From NCBI GenBank assembly GCA_964369665.1, contig CAYJFS010000002.1, forward strand, positions 310,001-374,000: a stretch of DNA of 64,000 nucleotides. Reading direction: 5' to 3'. Position numbers and translations under genes: made by a program. The stretch's first letter is position 1, and each line of letters begins with the position of its first letter. The stretch is from Bilophila sp964369665. Its GTDB lineage: Bacteria > Desulfobacterota > Desulfovibrionia > Desulfovibrionales > Desulfovibrionaceae. The notes beneath the pieces were generated by a model. It made no database searches. It saw nothing but the letters and a program-made list of their open reading frames with translations, and was not told the origin of the DNA. Positions 23,861-32,857 of this stretch are shown here, one piece after another.

Positions 23861-24569
23861 GGTTTGTCGTTTAATTCTAACTTTAGGTACGCTTAAGTTA
23901 ATGTTGTTAGGTTCTATGTTTATGTTTCCTGAGGTAAGACTTTCAGATGTGGCTATAGCATCCCCTGATACAACAAAAGAGCCAAAGCTTGATATTAAGA
24001 AAGATAGTCTTCCAGAAAAGGAGAAGTCTGCTGACTTATTAGTAAATACAAAGCCATCTTCTTTAGCTAAAATGTCGGCACCAGCACCTAATGTTGTGCC
24101 TAGTGTTTCTCCATTTTCTCAAGATTTGCCTAAAAAGTCTGAATTCCCTGTAAGGCCAGATGAAGCTACATTTACACCAGCACCAGCACCAAAGGTGAGT
24201 CCGTTTGTACCTAGGGATTCACTTCAACGTAAGCAAGAAGAGCTTAATAGACGTGAGCAGGAGTTGCGAGCTTTACAGAATCAGATGCAGTCTCGCTTAG
24301 ATGAGCTTCGTGTATTAGAAGATAAAATTCAGAAAATGCTTAATCAAGCAAACGATATACAAGATCAGAAGCTAACACACCTTATAGATGTTTATTCAAA
24401 CATGAAGGCTAAACAGGCAGCAGATGTTTTAGCAAGTTTGGATCCACGTATTGCTGTCAAAATTTTGTCTGGAATGAGAGGTCGACAAGCTGGTGAGATT
24501 TTAACATACATGGCTCCAGAGCCTGCAGCAAAGCTGTCTGAGTTATTGAGTCGGACATCTTTACCATAA
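23817..24569 (+). CDS. motE: MotE-like protein (MgtE N-domain, flagellar stator chaperone)
   Basis: About 250 residues. An N-terminal membrane segment (LILTLGTLKLMLLGSMFMF) is followed by a Pro/Lys/Ser-rich linker (residues about 50-145), a coiled coil (SLQRKQEELNRREQELRAL...), and a C-terminal MgtE-N-like helical domain (YSNMKAKQAADVLASLDPRIAVKILSGMRGRQAGEIL). This is the layout of MotE, which in other bacteria stabilises MotC or the stator. The pairing with fliJ supports a flagellar role. The start is uncertain: ATG 23781 and ATG 23817 are both possible; neither has a strong SD, and the second gives the more typical N-terminus. Confidence 0.8.
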   Translation: MTKQPPSVSTLRLSRVCRLILTLGTLKLMLLGSMFMFPEVRLSDVAIASPDTTKEPKLDIKKDSLPEKEKSADLLVNTKPSSLAKMSAPAPNVVPSVSPFSQDLPKKSEFPVRPDEATFTPAPAPKVSPFVPRDSLQRKQEELNRREQELRALQNQMQSRLDELRVLEDKIQKMLNQANDIQDQKLTHLIDVYSNMKAKQAADVLASLDPRIAVKILSGMRGRQAGEILTYMAPEPAAKLSELLSRTSLP

Positions 24570-24582
24570 TAATTATTAGCTT

Positions 24583-25359
24583 ATGCCACGTTTAAAACTT
24601 ACATTGTCTTATGTTGGCACATATTACCATGGTTGGCAAACTCAATCCTGTAGAGGTAGTAAAGATCAGTCTCTTCCTACAATACAAAGTATACTTGAGG
24701 AAGCTGTTTCTTACATTATAGGTTACCATGTTCATATACATGGTTCTGGAAGAACAGACTCTGGTGTGCATGCTGATGGACAAGTAGCACATCTTGATAT
24801 TCCAGAAGATAAGCAGAATCTTGATTGGCAATGTGCATTACATGCACTGCTCCCTCCAGATATTCGTATTGTTGACTTTGAATTTGTGAGTAAAGCTTTT
24901 CATGCACAACATAATGCAATAAAGAAAATATATGCATATAGACTATGGCTTTGTCAAAAATATACACCACCACATATGTATCCTTTTGTTTGGTCATGTG
25001 GACGATTAGATATTCAAGCAATGGATGAGGCTAGTCGATGCCTTGTAGGCATACATGATTTTTCAAGTTTGCAGAATAGAGGTACAACACAAAAGTCAAC
25101 TGTAAGAAATGTTTATGCAATATACAGACAACCTGTTGGAATACTTTCAATAGATGAACATGAGCTTGTTTGGTTTTTTGAAGCAAATGGTTTTTTAAAA
25201 CAAATGGTAAGGAATATGATTGGACTCCTTGTTATGGTTGGTCGTGGTCGAATAAAGCCACAAGAAATTCCAATACTTTTGAATTCAGATATAAGGAACC
25301 ATACGATTCTTACAGCTCCAGCACATGGTCTTACACTTAAAAATGTGTTATATAGTTAG
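24583..25359 (+). CDS. truA: tRNA pseudouridine synthase A
   Basis: A 258-residue enzyme making pseudouridine at positions 38-40 of tRNA anticodon arms. The catalytic Asp59 lies in GSGRTDSGVHADGQ; other motifs are YVGTYYHGWQTQ, ALLPPDIRI, and the C-terminal FFEANGFLKQMVRNMIGLLVMVGRG. Full length for the family. It starts 13 bases after the MotE stop, so the two are probably co-transcribed. No terminator was seen in the 237-base gap that follows. Confidence 0.96.
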   Translation: MPRLKLTLSYVGTYYHGWQTQSCRGSKDQSLPTIQSILEEAVSYIIGYHVHIHGSGRTDSGVHADGQVAHLDIPEDKQNLDWQCALHALLPPDIRIVDFEFVSKAFHAQHNAIKKIYAYRLWLCQKYTPPHMYPFVWSCGRLDIQAMDEASRCLVGIHDFSSLQNRGTTQKSTVRNVYAIYRQPVGILSIDEHELVWFFEANGFLKQMVRNMIGLLVMVGRGRIKPQEIPILLNSDIRNHTILTAPAHGLTLKNVLYS

Positions 25360-25596
25360 TTTGTTTTTATAAAAAATTATAAAATATATGTATCTTGTTA
25401 TATATTTTTTGAGTTATGTAGCCTTGTTTTTTTGTATGTATTGCTGATAAAGTAAGTATTTAATAAGTAAAAAGCATGAATATAGTCTATTTTTGTTTTA
25501 CCTATTTACACAAAGTATAAAAAAGTCATGTATGGACTCTTGAGACTTTCTAGAGTAATCTAGTATTACTTAAATAAAAATATTATTAGGAGCTTA

Positions 25597-26022
25597 ATGA
25601 TGCCTCAGGTTGCTGCACGTATAAGTGAACAACAAGAACGTTGGCTTAAAGACTACTTTCGGACTAAGAGTGCTGGAGCAGAGTTTGTTTTGCCTTGGGT
25701 TGTAGATACTTTTTTTCGTGCTGTAACAAATATTAAAGATATATTTTCTAATGTAGAATTAAAAGCAATTATTGAAGCACATAGAGATCTTAAACTACTT
25801 CCTGCACATACACGTTTGTCATATTTAGTCTTACGGGTGGGTGATGCATGTGATACCACAGCTGTCCATAACCGCTATGGTGTAAGTCGTTCAAGTCTTG
25901 AGGCAAAAATTAAGCGTTTAGATGATACACAGGCAGCAGCATTAATGGTTTGGGCTTCAGCTTTTTGGGTAAGTCGTAATTGTTCTACAGATAACATGGA
26001 TGACTATATTGCATCATATTAA
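25597..26022 (+). CDS. Conserved-looking hypothetical protein, 141 residues
   Basis: Not recognised. A soluble, mixed-charge protein with helical stretches (ISEQQERWLKDYFRTK, VELKAIIEAHRDLKLL), a segment that could be a small helix-turn-helix or coiled pair (YGVSRSSLEAKIKRLDDTQAAALMVWASAFW), and no signal or metal motif. AGGAG lies 4 bases before ATG 25597 and 7 bases before ATG 25600, so either could be used. It is monocistronic, with a terminator downstream at 26111-26153. A regulator is possible but unsupported. Confidence 0.65.
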   Translation: MMPQVAARISEQQERWLKDYFRTKSAGAEFVLPWVVDTFFRAVTNIKDIFSNVELKAIIEAHRDLKLLPAHTRLSYLVLRVGDACDTTAVHNRYGVSRSSLEAKIKRLDDTQAAALMVWASAFWVSRNCSTDNMDDYIASY

Positions 26023-26110
26023 TTATTATTCATAGAAAAAAGCCATTTTTTTTATTTTTAGTCAAAGTTTACAATATAAAAATAGTTAGAAAAATAGTCT
26101 TTTAAAATAA

Positions 26111-26153
26111 AACTTCTCTCTACCTAGTCAATAAAATAGGGGAGAGTTTTTTT
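26111..26153 (+). terminator. Intrinsic terminator after the 141-residue gene
   Basis: Arms AACTTCTCTCTACCT and AGGGGAGAGTT pair with a small bulge around a 12-base loop and run into TTTTTTT. Good intrinsic terminator for the plus strand. Confidence 0.75.
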
Positions 26154-26282
26154 ATATTAGGGTATGCTGAGCATGTTCAAATATTCTTTTATATGTTTTT
26201 AGTAGTATATAGAAAAAAAGTGTGTATTATAAAAATGTTTAGAATTTAAATGAGTTATAAATTTATATAGGAGTAACCTATT

Positions 26283-26753
26283 ATGGGTAAATATCGTTTT
26301 GTAATGCATGCAGATCAGTGTATTAATTGTAAAGCTTGTGAAAATATATGTAAATCTTTGCATGATACAGCATCAGATATTTGGCTTGGTCAGTTGTTAT
26401 ATACAGAAAGAGAAAATCAAAAGGAGGTGCGCTTTAGGGCATGCCCTCAATGTAATCATGCTAAATGTGTAAAAGCATGTCCTACTAATGCTTTAGTCAT
26501 GAGAGGATCTGATGGAACAGTGTATGTTGATGCAGATAAGTGCATTTCTGGGTGTATATTATGCCAAGAAGCATGTCCACATGATCTTCTTTGGACAGAC
26601 TCCAAAACAGGTAAGACTGTTAAATGCGATTTTTGTTATGATAGAGTAGATAGAGGATTACAACCTGCTTGTGTAGAGAGTTGTCCTACAAGTGCATTAG
26701 AATTTGTTGAAAGGACTCCTGGTGTATCTCTTCATGTGCTTCATCAAAAATGA
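26283..26753 (+). CDS. Four-cluster [4Fe-4S] ferredoxin-type electron-transfer subunit
   Basis: A 156-residue iron-sulfur protein of the DmsB/PhsB/NrfC/HybA class. Sixteen Cys form four sites: C13/16/19/23, C54/57/62/66, C87/91/94/98 and C115/118/130/134. Such subunits carry electrons between a molybdopterin or other catalytic subunit and a membrane quinol module. Here no catalytic or membrane partner is next to it, and there is no Tat signal, so its partner is elsewhere or it acts alone in the cytosol. SD AGGAG precedes ATG. It is short relative to the family (usually 180-240). Confidence 0.85.
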   Translation: MGKYRFVMHADQCINCKACENICKSLHDTASDIWLGQLLYTERENQKEVRFRACPQCNHAKCVKACPTNALVMRGSDGTVYVDADKCISGCILCQEACPHDLLWTDSKTGKTVKCDFCYDRVDRGLQPACVESCPTSALEFVERTPGVSLHVLHQK

Positions 26754-26845
26754 AATATGTATTGGCTTATTTGAGCTGATATAATTTTAGTAAGAGAACT
26801 AATTATTTTTTTTTTGGGATTAGTTATAGTAATTATTCCATGTTG

Positions 26846-27964
26846 TTATGTATGTTTAAGTATATTTACAATACGTATAACATCATGGATATTCATATCA
26901 TGTACAATAGGAAGAGTAAGGCTTGTTGTCTCACATAGTATTGCTTTAGGACACAATTCTGGTTTTAAGCTATACTTTTTTTTATAAAAATCAGTATTAT
27001 GTACAGCCATAGTGCCTGGTCGTGTTTCTATAAGAGCATCTTTCATTTGTTGCATGATATGATTACGCCTAGATTCTCCTCCTTTAGTAATACGAATCAC
27101 AAAGGATTGCCAAGAGTGTTTATATCCTTTAGGCACATATGGTATAGCAATGCCTGGAACATTTTTTAGCTCTTGAATATACATACGGGCTATTTTTGAG
27201 CGTGTATGAAGAATTGTATCTATTTTTTCAATCTGTGCACACCCAACAGCAGCTTGTATATCAGACATTCTGTAATTGAAACCACAGGTATGAAATTCAG
27301 CAAACTCCCATGGCTGTGTGGTTTTTTGTTGTATTGCACCATGATTTCTAAGAACACGAAATAGTTTGTCTATAGTTGGGTTATTGGTTGTAAGCATACC
27401 ACCTTCTCCAGTGGTAATGACTTTTCTTGGGTGGAACGAGAAACAACCAATATCTCCAAAAGTTCCAGCATAATCATTTTTATACTTACTACCCATAGCA
27501 CATGCTGCATCTTCAACTATATAAAGGTTATGTTTTTGTGCAATAGATATAATAGGTTCTATATCTGCACATAGGCCAAATAAGTGTACTGGGATAATAG
27601 CACGGGTATTTGGTGTAATTGCTTTATAAATAGCTTTTGGATCTATAGTAAAAGTGTTTTCCATGATGTCAACAAAGATAGGTTTAGCACCTATATATTC
27701 TATAGCATTTGCTGTGGATATCCATGTAAAAGAAGGAAGAATAACCTCATCTCCAGGTTTTATTTCTAGAGCTACTAAAGCTAGATGTAATGCTGTTGTG
27801 CATGATGTCACAGCACATGCATATGGTACATTATGTTTACGTGCAAACATATTTTCAAATTTAGTTGTAAATATTCCTTGGGTAACATGGCATGACTCAA
27901 GACATTTCTGTAAATTTTTAAATTCGCTATAGTCAAAGACAGGTTTAATAAGAGGTATAGCCAT
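26846..27964 (-). CDS. DegT/DnrJ/EryC1/StrS-family sugar aminotransferase
   Basis: A 372-residue PLP enzyme that aminates a keto-sugar nucleotide. Lys181 in FHPRKVITTGEGGM is the PLP Lys; other family motifs are SCTTALHLAL (55-64), ILPSFTWISTANAI, PVHLFGLCADI, EDAACAMGS (PLP-binding Asp/Ala region) and FNYRMSDIQAAVG. It is the last gene of a minus-strand pair with the epimerase (2 bases apart), in a region of sugar-nucleotide genes. Likely product: an amino sugar for O-antigen or surface glycan. The precise sugar cannot be told from sequence. Confidence 0.92.
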   Translation of the reverse strand: MAIPLIKPVFDYSEFKNLQKCLESCHVTQGIFTTKFENMFARKHNVPYACAVTSCTTALHLALVALEIKPGDEVILPSFTWISTANAIEYIGAKPIFVDIMENTFTIDPKAIYKAITPNTRAIIPVHLFGLCADIEPIISIAQKHNLYIVEDAACAMGSKYKNDYAGTFGDIGCFSFHPRKVITTGEGGMLTTNNPTIDKLFRVLRNHGAIQQKTTQPWEFAEFHTCGFNYRMSDIQAAVGCAQIEKIDTILHTRSKIARMYIQELKNVPGIAIPYVPKGYKHSWQSFVIRITKGGESRRNHIMQQMKDALIETRPGTMAVHNTDFYKKKYSLKPELCPKAILCETTSLTLPIVHDMNIHDVIRIVNILKHT

Positions 27965-27966
27965 GG

Positions 27967-28917
27967 TTAGTTTTGTTTATAGGCATGAGCAGTGCGGAGT
28001 ATGCCTTCCTCTAAGTCTATTTTTGCATCAAAATTGAGAAAATTTTGTGCCTTTTCGACACATGGGATACGTAACTCTATGTCAGCAGAGAGTGCTGGTA
28101 CAAAAGTAATTGTTGATTGTGATTTAAGTACACGAACAACAGTATTTGCAAGGCCAAAAATTGTTTGTACACTTCTACTATTTCCAATATTAAATGATTC
28201 ACCAATAGCACAGTCATATTCTAAACATCGCAATGTGCCTTCAACCATATCATCAATATAGCACCATGCTCGGATTTGTGTGCCATCTCCATAAATGGTA
28301 ATGGGTTTGTTTTGAAGTGCTTGTTCAATAAAGATTTTTATAGCACCCTCGCCAATTTGACCAGGCCCATAAATATTAAAAGGTCGAAGGATGGTTGTTG
28401 GTAAGTTTTTTTCTTTAAAATACGCCATAGCTAAATGTTCTTCAGTAATTTTAGAAACAGCATATGTCCAACGTGCTTCCCCTGCAGATCCAATAACAGA
28501 CTTGTCTGATTCACAAGCAGATAAAGCCATCCCACCAAAAACTTCACTTGTTGAAAAACAGACTATGCGTTTAAGGTTTTTTAGAGCTAATGCAGCCTCA
28601 AGAACATTATATGATCCAAGTATATTTACAGAGAGTGTTTTTATAGGTTGTTTACATACAGTATCGATGCCTGCAATACCTGCACAATGTATAATATAGT
28701 TAGCATCTTTTACGGCATCATGAACATCTTTTAGATGGCAAACGTCACCTTCAATAATAGTTAGGTTAGGATGTTTAGCATAAGAACATTGACTTAGAGC
28801 ATTGCGCTTCATGTTATCAAGAACAGTAATAGTATTATTCTCTATTAATACACCCACTATAGTAGAACCAATAAAGCCAGCACCGCCTGTGATGCAAATA
28901 TGTTGTCCTTTAAGCAT
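27967..28917 (-). CDS. NAD-dependent sugar-nucleotide epimerase/dehydratase
   Basis: A 316-residue extended short-chain dehydrogenase. The NAD-binding motif GGAGFIGS is at 10-17, the catalytic Tyr-x-x-x-Lys is in WTYAVSKITEEH, and later motifs include LRPFNIYGPGQ and GDGTQIRAWCYIDDMV. The protein acts on a nucleotide sugar (UDP-, dTDP- or GDP-linked); the class is not resolved. It precedes the aminotransferase by 2 bases, so the two probably work in sequence: keto-sugar formation, then amination. Its start lies divergent from the acyltransferase gene across a 201-base gap that must hold both promoters. Confidence 0.88.
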   Translation of the reverse strand: MLKGQHICITGGAGFIGSTIVGVLIENNTITVLDNMKRNALSQCSYAKHPNLTIIEGDVCHLKDVHDAVKDANYIIHCAGIAGIDTVCKQPIKTLSVNILGSYNVLEAALALKNLKRIVCFSTSEVFGGMALSACESDKSVIGSAGEARWTYAVSKITEEHLAMAYFKEKNLPTTILRPFNIYGPGQIGEGAIKIFIEQALQNKPITIYGDGTQIRAWCYIDDMVEGTLRCLEYDCAIGESFNIGNSRSVQTIFGLANTVVRVLKSQSTITFVPALSADIELRIPCVEKAQNFLNFDAKIDLEEGILRTAHAYKQN

Positions 28918-29118
28918 ACTAAGCCCTTATAATAAATAGCAGTTATCATAATTAAATACATTTTATTTATACTGATCTAACTATTATATCGATGCTATAG
29001 ATATATGGCAGTTATATATTTTGAATACTGCATGTATTTAAGATAGGTTATTTTATAGACATGAGATTGTGCTAGAATATATATGTAATTATTTTTATAT
29101 GATATAAAAGGGTATTTT

Positions 29119-29787
29119 GTGGATAAAGAAGCATTAGTTATTCTTGGAGGATTAGGTGATGGCTTATGTCTTCTTGATGAGCTTAAAAAAAGTTATTCTC
29201 AGACAGTTGTAGGCTTTTTGAATGATATGTCGTTACCTGGTACAGATTTTTATGGAATACCTGTGTTTGGACCATTAGATTCATGGGTAGATCTTCCTCA
29301 ACATTATAAGTTTGTTCCTGCTTTACATAAGGTTAAGGAAATGCCTTTCAGGGTAAGAAGAATTCTAGAGCTTGGTATCCCTGAGGAACGTTGGGCAACA
29401 GTTATTCATCCAACTGCTATTATTGCTCAAGACGTACTGATTAGTTATGGAAGTTATATTGGTCCATATGTGGTTATTCAGCCAGGTGTAAGTTTAGGAA
29501 AGTTTCTTTCTCTTCGTTCAGGTGTTAACATTGGTCATGACTGTCAAGTTAAAGATTTTGTTTTTATTGGTTCTAATTGTTGTATTTGTGGAAGTTGTAC
29601 TCTTGAGGTTGGAGTACAAGTTGCCCCATGTTCAACAGTATCAAATAATGTTCATTTAGGGGAGTATTCTATAGTTTCTTTAGGTTCAGCAGTGTTAAAG
29701 TCTATCCCAAGTTATTCATTAGTTTTAGGTAATCCTGCTAAAATAGTGAAAAATTTAAATGGTCAAGATGTGTTAATCCATGGCTAA
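29119..29787 (+). CDS. NeuD/PglD-like sugar O/N-acyltransferase
   Basis: 222 residues, GTG start. The N-terminal 80 residues form a small Rossmann-like domain (ALVILGGLGDGLCLLDELK, FLNDMSLPGTDFYGIPVFG), and the rest is a left-handed beta-helix made of hexapeptide repeats (VLISYGSYIGPYVVI, GVNIGHDCQVKDFVFIG, SIVSLGSAVLKS, LVLGNPAKIVKNL). This is the layout of PglD and NeuD, which transfer an acetyl group to an amino sugar. It is the only plus-strand gene in the region and lies opposite the aminotransferase/epimerase pair, so it could acetylate their amino-sugar product. It is convergent with rmlD. Confidence 0.85.
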   Translation: MDKEALVILGGLGDGLCLLDELKKSYSQTVVGFLNDMSLPGTDFYGIPVFGPLDSWVDLPQHYKFVPALHKVKEMPFRVRRILELGIPEERWATVIHPTAIIAQDVLISYGSYIGPYVVIQPGVSLGKFLSLRSGVNIGHDCQVKDFVFIGSNCCICGSCTLEVGVQVAPCSTVSNNVHLGEYSIVSLGSAVLKSIPSYSLVLGNPAKIVKNLNGQDVLIHG

Positions 29788-29858
29788 CAATATGCTTAGG
29801 TGTTATTTTTAGCTTACAAAGTTTTTCACAAGGAGTTTGTATAGTATGGATTATTCTT

Positions 29859-29896
29859 TATTTACCTATTTTCTGTTTGAAGAAAATAGGTAAATA
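29859..29896. repeat. 16-bp inverted repeat at the convergent end of the acyltransferase and rmlD genes
   Basis: Perfect arms TATTTACCTATTTTCT and complement (29859-29874, 29881-29896), loop GTTTGA. It covers the last codons of rmlD and probably acts as a bidirectional terminator, but neither side has a long T run. Confidence 0.6.
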
Positions 29897-30740
29897 TATA
29901 TTCCCGTAATGCTTGGGGCCATGGGCGCATAGATGTACCTGTTTGTAGTTGGTACCGAGTTGTATCAAGTACAGAGTATTGGGGGCGCTGTGCAATGTTT
30001 TTTCCCCAATCATTTGTAGATATACCATGCACTGTGCAAGGAAGGTTGGCTAAGTGTACAGCTTCTGCAGCAAGCTCACACCACGAAGCTTTTCCAGTAT
30101 TTACAATATGAAATAGACCTTTTGCTTTTGTTTGGATAAGATGCATCACAGCATCTGCTAAGTCATGGGTATATGTTGGAGATCCAATTTGATCATGTAT
30201 AATATTCAAAGAAGTTTCTTTTTGTGCTAAATTTAGAATTGTTTCAACAAAATTTTTTTTCCCAGGTCCAAAAAGCCAAGCTGTACGAATGATACAGTAG
30301 TTATCTAAATGAAGGTTTAAGAGAGCTTTTTCACCTTCTAGTTTACTTGATCCATATATAGAAAGTGGGTGGGGTATATCATTTTCTGTATATGGGGTTA
30401 TTTTTGTACCATCAAAGACAAAGTCTGTGCTAAAGTGTATTAGGTACATTGAAGTATTTTTAACAAGCGTACCTAATAAGGCAGGTAGAGTTCTATTTAT
30501 TGTTAAGGTTTCTTCAGGGGTAGTTTCAGCTAAGTCTACTTGTGTCCATGCTATAGTGTTAAAGATAACATCAGGTGCATAGTGTATGATATATTCTTGA
30601 AGGAAATTTGGCTGTAATATATCACCATCTTTTTTATTAATAGAAAAAGTTTTCCAACCTTTTTGCTGCAGTTTATATAGAAGTGCCTGTCCAAGAAGTC
30701 CACTATCACCTCCAAGGACAAGAGCTGTTTGATTATTCAC
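29862..30740 (-). CDS. rmlD: dTDP-4-dehydrorhamnose reductase (RmlD-like)
   Basis: 292 residues counted from GTG 30740, which overlaps the rmlB stop by 4 bases (GTGA) and has GGAG about 8 bases upstream; the longer frame to 30806 lies inside rmlB. The dinucleotide motif is GGDSGLLGQAL, the catalytic YGSSKLEGE Tyr/Lys is present, and the reductase motifs HFSTDFVFDG and RTAWLFGPGKKNFVE fit RmlD. It catalyses the last step to dTDP-L-rhamnose or a related 6-deoxysugar. rmlA and rmlC are not in the window, so the pathway is either completed elsewhere or makes a different dTDP sugar. Confidence 0.88.
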   Translation of the reverse strand: MNNQTALVLGGDSGLLGQALLYKLQQKGWKTFSINKKDGDILQPNFLQEYIIHYAPDVIFNTIAWTQVDLAETTPEETLTINRTLPALLGTLVKNTSMYLIHFSTDFVFDGTKITPYTENDIPHPLSIYGSSKLEGEKALLNLHLDNYCIIRTAWLFGPGKKNFVETILNLAQKETSLNIIHDQIGSPTYTHDLADAVMHLIQTKAKGLFHIVNTGKASWCELAAEAVHLANLPCTVHGISTNDWGKNIAQRPQYSVLDTTRYQLQTGTSMRPWPQALREYIFTYFLQTENR

Positions 30741-31756
30741 AGATGTGCTCCATATAATGTTTTTACAAAGTCTTTGTAAGCTCCAGATGTAACATTTTTT
30801 ACCCATTCAGTATGTGAAGCATACCATTGTATAGTAGATAATAGGCCTTCATTAAAAGTTTTTTTAGGTTTGTAGCCAAGTTCTTTTGTTGCAAAAGAAA
30901 AGTCCATGGCATATCTTTGGTCATGGCCCAGCCTGTCTGGGACATGTTTAATTAAATTATCTGTTTTACCTAAAATTTTTACTATCTCTTTAACAACATG
31001 TACATTATACTTTTCAGCATCACCACCAAAGTTATAAATACTACCAGGTAAGCCCTTAGTAAGGGCAAGAAGAATTCCATGGCAATGGTCTTCTACATGT
31101 ATCCAGTCACGGACTTGCATACCATCACCATAGATAGGTATGTTTTCGTTTGCTTGTGCACGATGAATAGTTAGCGGTATAAGTTTTTCTGGAAACTGGT
31201 ATGGGCCATAATTATTTGAACAACGAGTAATAACTGTATGTAATCCATATGTTTCATGGGCAGCACGGACAAGCATATCAGCACTTGCTTTAGATGCAGA
31301 GTAAGGACTATTGGGTGCTAGTGGTGTTGATTCTGTGAATTTTCCTTTAGAACCAAGCGTTCCATATACTTCATCTGTTGAAATATGTATAAATTTTGGA
31401 ATTTTCATAGAGCGAGTAACATCTAATAAAACCTGTGTTCCAAGAATGTTTGTAGTAATAAATGGTGTTGCATCAATAATGGATCGGTCAACATGGCTTT
31501 CTGCAGCAAAATTGATAACAGCATCAAATTTGTGTGATTTCATAATATCATGTATAAGAGGGCGATTGCTAATATCACCATGAATAAATAGGTATTGTTG
31601 TTGTTGAGTTGATTCGATTTTGGAAAGGTTAGAAAGGTTGCCTGCATAAGTAAGCTTATCTATATTTACAATAAAGACATCATCTAAGTTTTTAAATATT
31701 GTTTGAATGAAGTTTGTTCCAATAAAGCCACATCCACCAGTTATAAGTAGTCGCAT
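30737..31756 (-). CDS. rfbB: dTDP-glucose 4,6-dehydratase
   Basis: A 339-residue NAD-dependent dehydratase that makes dTDP-4-keto-6-deoxyglucose, the branch point of deoxysugar synthesis. GGCGFIGTNF at the N-terminus binds NAD; then NFAAESHVDRSI, STDEVYGTLG (catalytic Asp region), PYSASKASADMLVRA (Tyr/Lys) and RCSNNYGPYQFPEKLIPL, which is diagnostic. First gene of an operon with the reductase. Surface polysaccharide is the likely destination, in line with neighbouring aminotransferase, epimerase and acyltransferase genes. Confidence 0.95.
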   Translation of the reverse strand: MRLLITGGCGFIGTNFIQTIFKNLDDVFIVNIDKLTYAGNLSNLSKIESTQQQQYLFIHGDISNRPLIHDIMKSHKFDAVINFAAESHVDRSIIDATPFITTNILGTQVLLDVTRSMKIPKFIHISTDEVYGTLGSKGKFTESTPLAPNSPYSASKASADMLVRAAHETYGLHTVITRCSNNYGPYQFPEKLIPLTIHRAQANENIPIYGDGMQVRDWIHVEDHCHGILLALTKGLPGSIYNFGGDAEKYNVHVVKEIVKILGKTDNLIKHVPDRLGHDQRYAMDFSFATKELGYKPKKTFNEGLLSTIQWYASHTEWVKNVTSGAYKDFVKTLYGAHL

Positions 31757-32019
31757 CTATACTCCTAGAGTTACTTGAGAGAAAGGGCTACATTTATTTA
31801 TACAATAAGAGCATAAACAGGATGCATATATAAAGTAAATATAAAAATAGCAAGAATAATAGAGCTTTTATTTGTAGTAAGAAGAATAAGTGTAAGTTAT
31901 TACTTTATATTTTTTATTATTTTTTATAGATATGAGTAACAGTCTATACTTTCTATTGTATAGAAATATATTTAATTACTCATGTTGTAGTAAAGAATAC
32001 TAGTGAAAGTAAAAAAATC

Positions 32020-32838
32020 ATGAAATGTGGAATTCTTTTAGCTGTCTTTGGATCAAATACTATTCAAGGAAGAGCAACGTTATCTTTTTTTGAAGAACAG
32101 GTTCAGAGACAGTTCCCTGGTATACCTATTCGTTGGGCATTTACTTCAAGAAATGTAAAGCATCAATTTGACTGTGAAGGCAATAAGTTTGAATCTGTAA
32201 AAGATTCGTTAATACGCATGACCTTTGAGCAGTTTACACATGTTGCATTGCAACCTTTGCACATTATTTCTGGTATAGAGTATTCTGAAATTGTTTCTAC
32301 TGTACATACGCTTAAAAGAGAACCTAATTTTCCTATTGTATTAATAGGTAAACCGATTCTCACAGAGAATAAAGAAGATGTTTTGAGAGCTGTAGAGGCT
32401 ATTTTTACATGTATTCCTAAAGAAAGAACAATAGAAGAACCTGTTTTATTTATGGGGCATGGGAGTCGTCGTTTACCTCAAGATAAATATATGGACCTAG
32501 CAAACAGTGTAGCAGCTCAAGATCCTTTAGTTTTTATTGGTACAATGAATGGGGTTTACAGATTAGAACATATATTACCTACATTAAAGCATTCAAAAAA
32601 TCAGATTTGGTTGTTACCTTTGTTCACGCTTGTGGGTAACCATGTATTAGAAGATATGGCCGGTGTTCAGAAAGATTCATGGAAATCTAGGATTGAAGAT
32701 AATGGTTTTCTATGTATACCTATTTTGAAAGGTATGATAGAGTATTATGCTTTTATAGAGATATGGGTTGATCATTTATCGCATGTATTAGATATATTGT
32801 ATACTAGTTCATGCTTAGGTACAAAGGATTATATATAA
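32020..32838 (+). CDS. cbiK: Sirohydrochlorin cobaltochelatase CbiK
   Basis: A 272-residue class II chelatase that inserts Co2+ into sirohydrochlorin in the anaerobic cobalamin route, or Fe2+ for siroheme. N-terminal MKCGILLAVFGSN, then LQPLHIISGIEYSEI, FMGHGSRR (the first metal His), and LLPLFTLVGNHVLEDMAG (the second metal His) match CbiK. Desulfovibrio has a periplasmic and a cytosolic form; this one lacks a signal peptide and is the cytosolic type. The usual extra His of the GHG-T-x-H motif is Arg here. A secreted unknown protein follows 20 bases later. Confidence 0.9.
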   Translation: MKCGILLAVFGSNTIQGRATLSFFEEQVQRQFPGIPIRWAFTSRNVKHQFDCEGNKFESVKDSLIRMTFEQFTHVALQPLHIISGIEYSEIVSTVHTLKREPNFPIVLIGKPILTENKEDVLRAVEAIFTCIPKERTIEEPVLFMGHGSRRLPQDKYMDLANSVAAQDPLVFIGTMNGVYRLEHILPTLKHSKNQIWLLPLFTLVGNHVLEDMAGVQKDSWKSRIEDNGFLCIPILKGMIEYYAFIEIWVDHLSHVLDILYTSSCLGTKDYI

Positions 32839-32857
32839 TGTTATGTAGAATAACTGT

